Assembly (NCBI RefSeq): GCF_000686565.1
Contig: NZ_JMKW01000016.1
Location: forward strand, 1-48,443
DNA: 48,443 nt
Reading direction: 5' to 3'
Source: Helicobacter bilis ATCC 51630
Lineage (GTDB): Bacteria > Campylobacterota > Campylobacteria > Campylobacterales > Helicobacteraceae
Position 1 is the first letter of the stretch. Each line of letters starts with the position of its first letter. Shown here one piece after another: positions 1 to 8,042 of the stretch. Both the position numbers and the translations under genes were made by a program. Under the pieces are notes generated by a model. It had not been told where the DNA came from. It saw nothing but the letters and a program-made list of their open reading frames with translations, and made no database searches.

Positions 1-2874
1 ATCACAAACGGCGCTTCAAAAATCACAGCTAACGCCCTAAATGTCAATGAGCTTTTACACCTAAAAGACTCGAGCAAGCATAGCGGTGTTATGAAAATTG
101 AGTTAAATGCTAATGGCGAAAACATAGACCAAAAGTTTGACAAATACCTAAATGTAAGCGTAGATTCTAAAGACCTAAAAAATATGAGTGGTGATGAGAT
201 AGCAAAGCTTATAGAATCTAATAAAAACACAAATGGAAATAATGAAAAAACAGAATCAGATTACAAAAACGCAAGTGGCACATATATCACAACAAGTGAT
301 GGCAAACATTATCTAGTCTTGCCAGATATTATGACAAATGATAATATTACAAATAGCACAGGACAAGTTGCAAATGGTGGTAATATCTTAATAGAGCAAA
401 CCGAACTCACAAAAGGTGCATTAAATAACTATGGAAAGATTCTAATCGATGATGGCTTTGTAAGTGGAGATAAACCGACACTCTATCTCACAGGTAATCT
501 CAATAACTACAATACAATAGATTTGGGAGCTAACGGACATATAGAAGTAACAGGAAACTTTAATAACAAAGGTAAAATCCTTTTTAGCATTCAAGCAAAT
601 CCAAATGACTCTAGCAACAATGAAATAAAAAATGCAAGTATGAATATCAAAGGCAAAGCAACACTAGACATATCACCCGGAAGCACAGGGGCATTACAGG
701 CAGATATAGCAGATTCTAAGACTTTATCGAGTATAAGCAGTCAGCTTAATACTAATGGTAGCAAGGGCGTAGAATACAATCTCATAAAAGCAGAATCTAT
801 AAGCTACACTTACACACAAGGGGATTATACTACGACTTTTGATAAAAGCAACGGCAATACAACCATAAAAACAGAACACACCAATGGCGGACAATGCACA
901 AATAAAGACTGCCAAACAGGAAGCAATGGCAATACAAAACAAGAAACCGACTTCACAACAAATGGCAAAGACAATCCATGGGATATGGATAAAGCCCAAA
1001 CAGATTCTAATGGCAATGTAGTAGAAAATGGCATAGGCTCAACTGATAATGAAGGCAATCTCATACAAAAGCCAAGTCAGCAAGATAAACAAGAAGAATG
1101 CAAACAAGATGGCAAGTATTGTGGCTTTGGTAGCAATGCTAACGCTACTGAAGCAAACAGAGGCTATGATTACGCACAACAAAAGATGAAAAATAGCTTT
1201 TCACTCACTTATAAAGGCGGTAGCATAGATGGTAAATATATCGATATAGAAAAAGTCGTAAATGATACAACAATAGGCTTTAAAATCAATAAAGTAGATA
1301 TTAATAACTTCATAGAGGGCAATACAGAAAAGCCTTTATGTAATGCAGAATCTAGCACATTTGATTGTGCTTTATACATGGAAGCAGGTGGAAATAACTC
1401 ATGGATAAATGCGATTAAAAAAGAGAGTGCAAATAGCTATGAGATTCTAAAAAATCTATTCTATGATGATAAATCTTCACTTGTGTTTTTAATAAACCTA
1501 GACCAAACTCTAGCTGCCTCAAGAAACCTAGAGTATTTCCTAGAAGTAGGTAGGACTCTAGATACAGCAATAGATCATGTCTCAAACCTAGAGAATAAAG
1601 CATCAACACTTCATACACTCACACTATCAATGGAGAGTGCAAAGCTAAATCGTCTAGCAAGAGTAGCTAGCATTCATGGTAGTGCTAGTAGCTATATAGC
1701 TATGCAAAACTATCAAAAGAATTTAGAAGCAGCATTAAGGGAAGCAGAGAAGCTAAAACTAGCAAGTCTAGATTCTAATACAAACACAAGAATAGCAGCT
1801 ATTAATAATATAGTAAGTGGTAATACAAATAGTAATGCAGTTTATAGAAGTAGTGTAGCTACTCTAGCAAGTAGCTCTAACACAAACACACAAAATGCAA
1901 ACAATGGAGTAACAGATATACAAAGTGATGTTACAACTGATAACAACTCAAATGAAGTATGGTTTGATACCTTAGCAGATTTAATCATGAGATTTAATAA
2001 TAGAGAAGAATATCCAAATCATGCTTGGGTTAATATGCTAGGTAATCTTAACTTCTCAAAGACTGGCTCGGCTCAACTTTATGGCTTTAATGCAGGATAT
2101 GATTATTTTGTAGATAAACTCCAAACTGCATTTGGTGCGTATGGTGGTTATGGCTATGGCACATTTAATGGCAATAATAATGGCTTTACTTCAAATAATT
2201 CAAACAATATGTTTGCTGGAATCTATACAAGGACTTTCATTGAAAACCATGAAATAGATGTAACACTCAATACTGCCTTTAGCTTTACAAATGAGAAACA
2301 AAACTCTCAAATTAATAACTTTGACTTACTTGCTCTCTTTAAAGATGAGTATAGCTACACACTCTCTAATGTAGATTTAAATGCAACTTATGGTTATGCT
2401 TTTTTAATGAAAAAGGGTTATATTGTAAAACCTTTTGCAGGATTATCGTATTATGTATTAGGCTCAAGTGGCTTTAAAAGAAAGAGTGATAATACACCTA
2501 TATTTGCTATGAATACAGATGATAACATAAGACAAACTATAAGCGTAAATATAGGTATAGATGGTCGTAAATACTTTGCAAATCAAAGCTATATTTTTAT
2601 AGTCGCTCAATTAAAGCAAGATGCAATCATTTTACAAAATAATGTAGATTCTAGTGGGACTACAACTACAAGTATAGGCAATATAGGTGATTCTGTAAAT
2701 AACTTTAATATGAGATATAAAGCTCAAGGCTATAAGTCTTATGTATTCCTTACAGGTGGTGGAGAATATAGCTTTGGTAGATGGTATTTAAATGGCAGTC
2801 TTAGCTTACAAAGCAGTGTATTTGATAAAAACTTTGGCTTAGGATTTAATATTGGTGGTAGGGTTGTGTTTTAG
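1..2874 (+). CDS. VacA-like autotransporter, 5'-truncated (C-terminal passenger and beta-barrel)
   Basis: The reading frame is open from the first base with no stop, so the ATG at 91 is internal and the gene begins outside the window; 957 residues are visible. The first ~430 are Asn/Gly/Thr-rich, as in beta-helical passengers. They hold two short cysteine pairs (CTNKDC near residue 299, CKQDGKYC near 367) and a third, wider pair near 447/457. An alanine-rich helical stretch follows (~500-620). The last ~290 residues, from AWVNMLGNLNF to the terminal GGRVVF, form a barrel ending in Phe. It matches the VacA type V translocator in layout: the AWVN start, an LYGFNAGYDYF segment and a GAYGGYGYGTF segment. 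Members of this Helicobacter family are exported by Sec, insert the barrel in the outer membrane and display the passenger. Whether this one is a toxin or an adhesin cannot be told from the fragment. Confidence 0.85.
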   Translation: MTNGASKITANALNVNELLHLKDSSKHSGVMKIELNANGENIDQKFDKYLNVSVDSKDLKNMSGDEIAKLIESNKNTNGNNEKTESDYKNASGTYITTSDGKHYLVLPDIMTNDNITNSTGQVANGGNILIEQTELTKGALNNYGKILIDDGFVSGDKPTLYLTGNLNNYNTIDLGANGHIEVTGNFNNKGKILFSIQANPNDSSNNEIKNASMNIKGKATLDISPGSTGALQADIADSKTLSSISSQLNTNGSKGVEYNLIKAESISYTYTQGDYTTTFDKSNGNTTIKTEHTNGGQCTNKDCQTGSNGNTKQETDFTTNGKDNPWDMDKAQTDSNGNVVENGIGSTDNEGNLIQKPSQQDKQEECKQDGKYCGFGSNANATEANRGYDYAQQKMKNSFSLTYKGGSIDGKYIDIEKVVNDTTIGFKINKVDINNFIEGNTEKPLCNAESSTFDCALYMEAGGNNSWINAIKKESANSYEILKNLFYDDKSSLVFLINLDQTLAASRNLEYFLEVGRTLDTAIDHVSNLENKASTLHTLTLSMESAKLNRLARVASIHGSASSYIAMQNYQKNLEAALREAEKLKLASLDSNTNTRIAAINNIVSGNTNSNAVYRSSVATLASSSNTNTQNANNGVTDIQSDVTTDNNSNEVWFDTLADLIMRFNNREEYPNHAWVNMLGNLNFSKTGSAQLYGFNAGYDYFVDKLQTAFGAYGGYGYGTFNGNNNGFTSNNSNNMFAGIYTRTFIENHEIDVTLNTAFSFTNEKQNSQINNFDLLALFKDEYSYTLSNVDLNATYGYAFLMKKGYIVKPFAGLSYYVLGSSGFKRKSDNTPIFAMNTDDNIRQTISVNIGIDGRKYFANQSYIFIVAQLKQDAIILQNNVDSSGTTTTSIGNIGDSVNNFNMRYKAQGYKSYVFLTGGGEYSFGRWYLNGSLSLQSSVFDKNFGLGFNIGGRVVF

Positions 2875-2962
2875 GGGATATCTTAGAATCTGAAGTTTGA
2901 ATATAAGGGAGGATAGGGGTAGAAACTAAGTGTGGTAAGACTAAAACTTCTTTTTTAGAGTT

Positions 2963-2968
2963 TATAAT
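2963..2968 (+). promoter_or_regulatory. Candidate -10 element for the carbonic-anhydrase-like gene
   Basis: A perfect TATAAT lies 31 bases before the ATG at 2999. An AAGGAG ribosome binding site lies in between. There is no clear -35 box, which is usual for Campylobacterota sigma-70 promoters. Confidence 0.5.
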
Positions 2969-2998
2969 TCTGTATGAGATTCTATATAAGGAGTAAAT

Positions 2999-3727
2999 AT
3001 GAGACTTTATATCCTTGTGCTTTTATCGCTTACGCAGTTTATATACGCACAAAACAAGCAAAACTGGAGTTATAAAGATAATACTGCACCGCAGTATTGG
3101 GCAAATCTTAATCCACTTTATTTGGGCTGTGCGGAGGGCAATCAGCAATCACCCATAAATATCGTTACAAAAAATGTAAGCAAGGGTGCAGCACAATTTG
3201 AGCTTAAATACAGCGTGGCAAAGGGAGTAAATCTCATGCTTTCTAACCATACTTTTAAGATGATTTATCCACAAGGAAACTTTTTAGAGATGAATGGCAA
3301 TCGCTATCAGCTAAAAGAAATATATTTTAAAACACCCGGTGAAAATGCTATCGACTCACTTCGTGGCATACTTGAAGCACAATTGCTACATGAAGATTCT
3401 AAGGGACATAAGGTAATCCTTGCGGTCTTTTTTGTAGAGGGTCATGCTAATCCTATCATTGAATCTTTGGTGAAAAATTTGCCGACACAACCAGACAAAG
3501 CAAACTTTATCGCAAATATTGATATTCACAAGCTATTACCAAGCAATCTTACTTCATATCAGTTTGATGGCTCATTGACAACGCCACCATGCTCACAAGG
3601 TGTGAGATGGATTGTGTTAAAGCAAACGATGACTATAACGCAAAGTCAAGTTGATTCCATGCGTGATATTACAGGCTCAAATGCGCGTCCATCTCAAGAG
3701 ATTTTTAATCGTTTGATTGTGAATTAA
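2999..3727 (+). CDS. Periplasmic alpha-carbonic-anhydrase-like protein lacking the zinc ligands
   Basis: This 242-residue protein has an N-terminal signal peptide (about residues 1-17, ending FIYA) and the alpha-carbonic anhydrase fold markers: QSPINI (50-55), the cysteine pair C44/C198 and the SLTTPPC segment (192-198). Family enzymes hydrate CO2 in the periplasm using zinc held by three histidines. Here the usual HFH pair reads Y109-F110-K111, and the third ligand, expected in the LEAxLLH segment, is Q128. All three ligands are therefore replaced, while the surrounding scaffold (P113, E115, H131) stays alignable. Hydratase activity is not expected. It may be a binding protein analogous to the animal carbonic-anhydrase-related proteins. 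The start is supported by AAGGAG seven bases upstream. No carbonic-anhydrase paralogue with intact ligands is present in the window. Confidence 0.88.
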   Translation: MRLYILVLLSLTQFIYAQNKQNWSYKDNTAPQYWANLNPLYLGCAEGNQQSPINIVTKNVSKGAAQFELKYSVAKGVNLMLSNHTFKMIYPQGNFLEMNGNRYQLKEIYFKTPGENAIDSLRGILEAQLLHEDSKGHKVILAVFFVEGHANPIIESLVKNLPTQPDKANFIANIDIHKLLPSNLTSYQFDGSLTTPPCSQGVRWIVLKQTMTITQSQVDSMRDITGSNARPSQEIFNRLIVN

Positions 3728-3849
3728 TGCTATTTTTAGTCGCCTTGCAAGGTGGTTATGGAAACTTTAGATTCTGTTTTATATGCCAAGATTTGTCATT
3801 GTTTGAGAAGCCAGTTTTATAACACCATTAAAACCAGCATAAAATAGAC

Positions 3850-3855
3850 TATAAT
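3850..3855 (+). promoter_or_regulatory. Candidate -10 element for mqnD
   Basis: A TATAAT lies 28 bases before the mqnD ATG, in an otherwise non-coding gap. Confidence 0.5.
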
Positions 3856-3882
3856 TACACGCATGAAACTAGAAGGAATACT

Positions 3883-4767
3883 ATGCAGACCTTACCACAT
3901 ACAGCAAACCATGCCTATACAATCGCACATAGCCCCGATGCTGATGATATTTTTATGTATTATGCGATTGCTTTTGGCTGGATAGATACGCCCTATAAAC
4001 TCATTAATAGTGCGCTTGATATTGAAACTCTTAATGTTGCATGCTTGCAAGGTTTATATGATATTAGTGCTATATCATTTTCACTTTATCCGCATATTTG
4101 CAATGAATATGCCCTATTACGCACAGGCATGAGCTTTGGTGAGGGCTATGGACCAAAGATGGTAAAACGCAAAAATGCGAAACTAAAACGCAATTTTAAA
4201 GTAGCCCTAAGCGGAGAGCATACTACAAACGCCATGCTTTTTAGAATCTATTATCCAAATGCACGCGTTGTATATAAAAACTTTTTAGAAATTGAGCAAA
4301 GTGTGCTATCTGGCGAGGTAGATGCCGGGGTGTTAATCCATGAATCAATCCTTAATTTCTCTAATGAACTTGAAGTAGAAAGCTACATTTGGGATATATG
4401 GCAGGATTTATGCAAAGATGATTTGCCATTGCCACTTGGTGGCATGGCTCTGCGTAGATCTATACCGCTAAATCGTGCGATTATGCTAGAAGAAGTTTTA
4501 ACTCGTGCGATACAAATAGGATTGAAACACAAAGATATTTTAACAAAAATGCTGCTTGAAAATAACCTTGTAAGAATTAATGCTAAAGAACTTGATATAT
4601 ATTTGCAACTCTATGCAAATGAAAATTCCCACACACTAAGCACAGAGCAAACCAAGGCACTAGAGAGACTCTATGAAATAGGCTATAATCACGGAATCTA
4701 TAAAAATCTAATCAAACTTGAAAAATACCTTATCCCAAAAGAATACACACAAGTGCGGTATGGTTAG
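3883..4767 (+). CDS. mqnD: 1,4-dihydroxy-6-naphthoate synthase
   Basis: MqnD converts cyclic dehypoxanthine futalosine to 1,4-dihydroxy-6-naphthoate in the futalosine route to menaquinone, the route used by Campylobacterota. The 294-residue cytosolic protein has the family opening AHSPDADDIFMYYAI (residues 16-30). It has the periplasmic-binding-protein-like fold signature: a serine/threonine-rich loop (SGEHTTNAM), then VDAGVLIHES, then the LPLPLGGMALRR segment. MqnA is the related alternative, but the SPDxDD motif favours MqnD. The start has a good site (AGAAGGAA) 6-8 bases upstream. The gene stands alone, with its own candidate promoter and a convergent neighbour. Confidence 0.9.
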   Translation: MQTLPHTANHAYTIAHSPDADDIFMYYAIAFGWIDTPYKLINSALDIETLNVACLQGLYDISAISFSLYPHICNEYALLRTGMSFGEGYGPKMVKRKNAKLKRNFKVALSGEHTTNAMLFRIYYPNARVVYKNFLEIEQSVLSGEVDAGVLIHESILNFSNELEVESYIWDIWQDLCKDDLPLPLGGMALRRSIPLNRAIMLEEVLTRAIQIGLKHKDILTKMLLENNLVRINAKELDIYLQLYANENSHTLSTEQTKALERLYEIGYNHGIYKNLIKLEKYLIPKEYTQVRYG

Positions 4768-4925
4768 AGTATCATTTCAAATATTAGGTGGTTGTAGGGT
4801 TTATGGGATAGAACAGAAACTAGTTTTTACGCTTAACTTTAGGTAAATTTTAAATCTTAGTGAAACAAACACGCATGTTCTAGATTTCAACGACTTCAAA
4901 TGAAGTTAATCCACAATAAACAACC

Positions 4926-5699
4926 TTAAAATCTAAACTCATAGTTAAAGAGAAGGCGGGGTTTGTTGCCATAGATTTTTGAGTGCCTTATGCTAAGTTC
5001 GAGTGCATTATAGCGGTTTAGTAGGAATGTTACTCCATAGCCAAATGCCATGCCTTTATCTGCATAGATGACTTCTTCCTTTGAGCTTGGGAGAAAATCA
5101 TTGCCAACAGAGAGCATTTCATAGCCAATATTTATATGTGGTAAGACATATTTGTATCCCGCATGGATTTGGAAAAATGCCCCACCACTGCGAAATGCCA
5201 TCGTATTTTCACCAAGAGATTTCACGCCGACTTCATAGGATAGCTGTATTTTATAGCCTATATTTACACCTAACATATAATATTGCTGTTGAAAGCCTAC
5301 GCCAATCATAAATGTCGGGATAGTAGATTCTGTAATTGTGCTATTTTTTTGTGCTATTTTTTCTGTATTAGCCGCACCCATGCCAACTTGTGCATGAAAA
5401 TAGGGCAATATATAAAGATCATGATTAAATACTTCTATTTTCCTATCATCTTCTGGTATGCCTATTAAGCCATTTGCCTCTGTAATTTTTTCTTGTGAAT
5501 TTTTAAGCCCTTTTTCAGTATCCTTTGCATATATAGATGAAAAAGTGCTTAAGAGTAATATGAATAGTAGGGCAAGTATTTGAGAGATTTTATTCAAGAC
5601 TCTATAAAAAGCATTTGAAAAAGCATTTAACTGAAAACAATAGCTTTTATAGAATCTTAGATGATTAAAAGGTTGTGTAAAGAAATATGATAGCTTCAT
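4926..5699 (-). CDS. Outer-membrane beta-barrel protein, last gene of a two-component operon
   Basis: 257 residues. A hydrophobic segment around residues 40-57 (LALLFILLLS) ends in SIYA, a likely signal-peptidase site, and the chain ends in an aromatic strand (LLFNYEFRF) as outer-membrane barrels do. Alternating hydrophobic and glycine-rich strands fill residues 95-257. The ATG overlaps the stop of the response regulator by four bases (ATGA), implying translational coupling. That start leaves ~40 residues before the signal segment, so a TTG near 5597 could be the real start. I do not recognise a specific family; it resembles other Helicobacter outer-membrane proteins. It is a natural target or partner of the upstream sensor system, by inference from coupling only. 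Confidence 0.65.
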   Translation of the reverse strand: MKLSYFFTQPFNHLRFYKSYCFQLNAFSNAFYRVLNKISQILALLFILLLSTFSSIYAKDTEKGLKNSQEKITEANGLIGIPEDDRKIEVFNHDLYILPYFHAQVGMGAANTEKIAQKNSTITESTIPTFMIGVGFQQQYYMLGVNIGYKIQLSYEVGVKSLGENTMAFRSGGAFFQIHAGYKYVLPHINIGYEMLSVGNDFLPSSKEEVIYADKGMAFGYGVTFLLNRYNALELSIRHSKIYGNKPRLLFNYEFRF

Positions 5700-6406
5700 A
5701 TTTGCTCCTCATCGTAATTAGATTCTAATATGGTTGTATGTGTAAAATCTTCTATATGTCCTAGTTTATAGGCTTTGTTTCGAATCTTTTGTAGCAAACC
5801 TTTTTGAGTTAAATCTTTAAAGCATTGCGCCACAGTTTGTCGTGTCGTATTTAAATGTTCAGCAATCTCATCATGTGTGCCATAAAAGATTTGTTCATTA
5901 TCACAATGTGTGAAGAGATACTGCACGATTTCTACCTTTTTACCACCAAAAAGTGTATTTAAGGCTAGAAGTAATTGATTTTGCATTTCAATAATCTTAT
6001 TTTGTGCAAAGGGCAATACCGCATTATGTAGCGTATCTGTCAGCTCATCTATTTTTATAGGTTTTAATAAATAGCCATTGCAACCAAGCTTAATCGCCTC
6101 AAGAAAGTAATGCGTCTCTGTCAAAGCACTAATAAGCACAATAGGTATATCTTTCTTTGCATTGTAGCGAATCTGTCGCATAAGTTTTATACCATCAAAG
6201 CGTGGCATGACAATATCTGTCAAAACAATATCAATATGATTTGCCTGAAATATCTCCCATGCTTCTAACCCATCTTTTGCAACCATAACATTGCCAAAAT
6301 AATCCTCCAATATTGAAGCAAGTGTCTGCCTTGCTGTATAGTCATCTTCTGCATAAAGGATTGTGAGCTGTTTTAGAATCTCAATCTCTTTTAATCTCTC
6401 GTTCAT
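5696..6406 (-). CDS. Response regulator: receiver domain with Crp-type winged helix-turn-helix
   Basis: Residues 13-125 form a CheY-like receiver with acidic residues D21/D22, phospho-acceptor D64 in LTDIVMPRFDG and K115 in GYLLKPI. Residues 140-160 are a linker helix. Residues 175-216 (HDEIAEHLNTTRQTVAQCF) are a helix-turn-helix of the Crp/Fnr type with no cyclic-nucleotide domain. It should act as a phosphorylation-controlled transcription factor. I chose the ATG at 6406 because GGAGGGAGAAG lies just upstream; a start at 6433 is possible. The gene overlaps the end of the histidine kinase by 26 bases and the outer-membrane gene by four, so the three form one unit. Receivers are more often joined to OmpR or NarL outputs. 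Confidence 0.85.
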   Translation of the reverse strand: MNERLKEIEILKQLTILYAEDDYTARQTLASILEDYFGNVMVAKDGLEAWEIFQANHIDIVLTDIVMPRFDGIKLMRQIRYNAKKDIPIVLISALTETHYFLEAIKLGCNGYLLKPIKIDELTDTLHNAVLPFAQNKIIEMQNQLLLALNTLFGGKKVEIVQYLFTHCDNEQIFYGTHDEIAEHLNTTRQTVAQCFKDLTQKGLLQKIRNKAYKLGHIEDFTHTTILESNYDEEQI

Positions 6407-7961
6407 TGCCGACTTCTCCCTCCATCGTGTCACTAAGCTGCAATTCTAGCACAAATAATGCCCCTTTACAATAATCCCCATCGCAATTAAAGGTAATGTT
6501 TTTTGCGTATATATTGCCTTGTAAATATTTTGTTAGCATTTCTTTTGCCATATAGAGTCCTATGCCTGTTCCCATCTTTTTTGTTGTAACATAAATATCA
6601 AAGATTCTATCAATAATATGTGGATTAATCCCACCCGCATTATCATATATATCTAAACGCAGGATAGAATCTTTTTTTCCAAGTGTGATAAAGCAATATG
6701 GATTTTTTATCTTTCTTTCAGCAAATACATCTTTTATATTGCCAAGTAGCACAAGCACAATCTGCATAAACGCATGTTTATTGCCAAAGATTCTATATTC
6801 TTCTTGTGTATCATATTCGATATGTATCTGTATGTTTAAGGCTTGTAATAATGGCTCATAAATAATGACTACTTCATGAATTGCATCTTTTATATCAAAG
6901 TGCTCAAAACTATTATCTAAGCGGAAGAAATTGTGAAAAATATCAATGGTATTACTCATATTATCTGCGAGTGCTAGAGAGGTTGTTATATGCTTATTTA
7001 ATATCTCTTTTGTAAGAGAGTTTCTATTAAATTTTTGTTGTATATCCTGCATGACTAAGCCTAGCGAGTTTAGCGGATTTCTCCATTGATGTGCGATATT
7101 TTGCACCATTTCTCCCATTGCTGCAAGTTTTGATTGTGCGTATATGGCTATATCTTTTTTGCGTATATCTTCTACTTTTTTTGCGATTTCATTTTGCAAA
7201 TGTGCGTTTAGACTGCGTAAATCTGCCGTTGCATTATTAAACTGCTCTTCTAAATACTGATTTAATCGGCGGATAAAACCAATCACAACAATATCAATAC
7301 ATACAACAATAATAAATACAAGCAGTGTTATCATACATAATAGCCCTATTGTTGCATTATGAAAATGATCTGTTATTTCTTTTTCAAGTGTATGCAAGGC
7401 AACTTGTGTATTGATGATATTTGCACTAATGCTATTTACCTTTTTTGCATGTTCGTATAAGAGATCTCTATCTGCTTTTAGAATATTTGCTGCTTCAAGA
7501 GTAATGGTTTTTTCTACTTCTTCCACTAATTGTTGTTTTTTTCTTTCGAGTGATAGAATCATGTCGTTTTGCTTTGTTAGAAAAGTAATTTTATAGATAT
7601 GTCTTAAAAAGCTAAACACACCTCTTTGCTCATTTAAAGATTGTGAGAGATTTTTATAAAGACTCCATTGATAAAAGCTTGTAGCATAGGTTTTAATCCC
7701 TTTTGGATTATCTTGTAGTATATCAATTGTTTCAAGCATATATTGACTTTGAAAGTCATTTAATAGGCTTAATTCGCTCAATGGTTCTGGCACACTCCCA
7801 TCAAAATCATCTTTTAACCCCTTAATCGACAAATATGCGACAAGAAATAATGTAAAAAGCCCGATAGAAAAAACAAAGGGCAGAAACTTCGCATAAAAGG
7901 TAAAACCCAAGCGGCTATTACCCATATTATTTGCTATACCAAATTGATTATGACTTTGCAT
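6381..7961 (-). CDS. Membrane sensor histidine kinase
   Basis: 526 residues. Transmembrane segments lie near residues 26-45 and 204-229 and enclose a ~155-residue periplasmic, helix-rich sensor region with no family I recognise. A coiled coil (235-275) leads to the dimerisation domain with the phospho-accepting H291 in MVQNIAHQWRNPLN. The catalytic ATPase domain carries the DNAGGI and GTGIGLYMAKEM boxes. Autophosphorylation of H291 should feed the receiver encoded immediately downstream (26-base overlap). The HQWRNPLN box is common among Campylobacterota kinases. The signal sensed is unknown. An alternative start at residue 13 exists; the upstream ATG has a weak TAGGG site. Confidence 0.88.
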   Translation of the reverse strand: MQSHNQFGIANNMGNSRLGFTFYAKFLPFVFSIGLFTLFLVAYLSIKGLKDDFDGSVPEPLSELSLLNDFQSQYMLETIDILQDNPKGIKTYATSFYQWSLYKNLSQSLNEQRGVFSFLRHIYKITFLTKQNDMILSLERKKQQLVEEVEKTITLEAANILKADRDLLYEHAKKVNSISANIINTQVALHTLEKEITDHFHNATIGLLCMITLLVFIIVVCIDIVVIGFIRRLNQYLEEQFNNATADLRSLNAHLQNEIAKKVEDIRKKDIAIYAQSKLAAMGEMVQNIAHQWRNPLNSLGLVMQDIQQKFNRNSLTKEILNKHITTSLALADNMSNTIDIFHNFFRLDNSFEHFDIKDAIHEVVIIYEPLLQALNIQIHIEYDTQEEYRIFGNKHAFMQIVLVLLGNIKDVFAERKIKNPYCFITLGKKDSILRLDIYDNAGGINPHIIDRIFDIYVTTKKMGTGIGLYMAKEMLTKYLQGNIYAKNITFNCDGDYCKGALFVLELQLSDTMEGEVGNEREIKRD

Positions 7962-8002
7962 ATTGCAACCCTATTTTAAGCTAAAACAAAACTATAACAT
8001 AT

Positions 8003-8008
8003 TATAAT
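8003..8008 (+). promoter_or_regulatory. Candidate -10 element for pepF-serB
   Basis: A TATAAT lies about 35-40 bases before the pepF start, in the 75-base divergent gap between the histidine kinase and pepF. Confidence 0.5.
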
Positions 8009-8042
8009 GTAGATTATGAGATTTTACTAAAAGGGTATGGCT

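Noticed and set aside
1415-1618. Leucine-rich minus-strand frame inside the autotransporter
   Set aside because: It is a shadow of the plus-strand coding frame; the plus frame has clear family homology.
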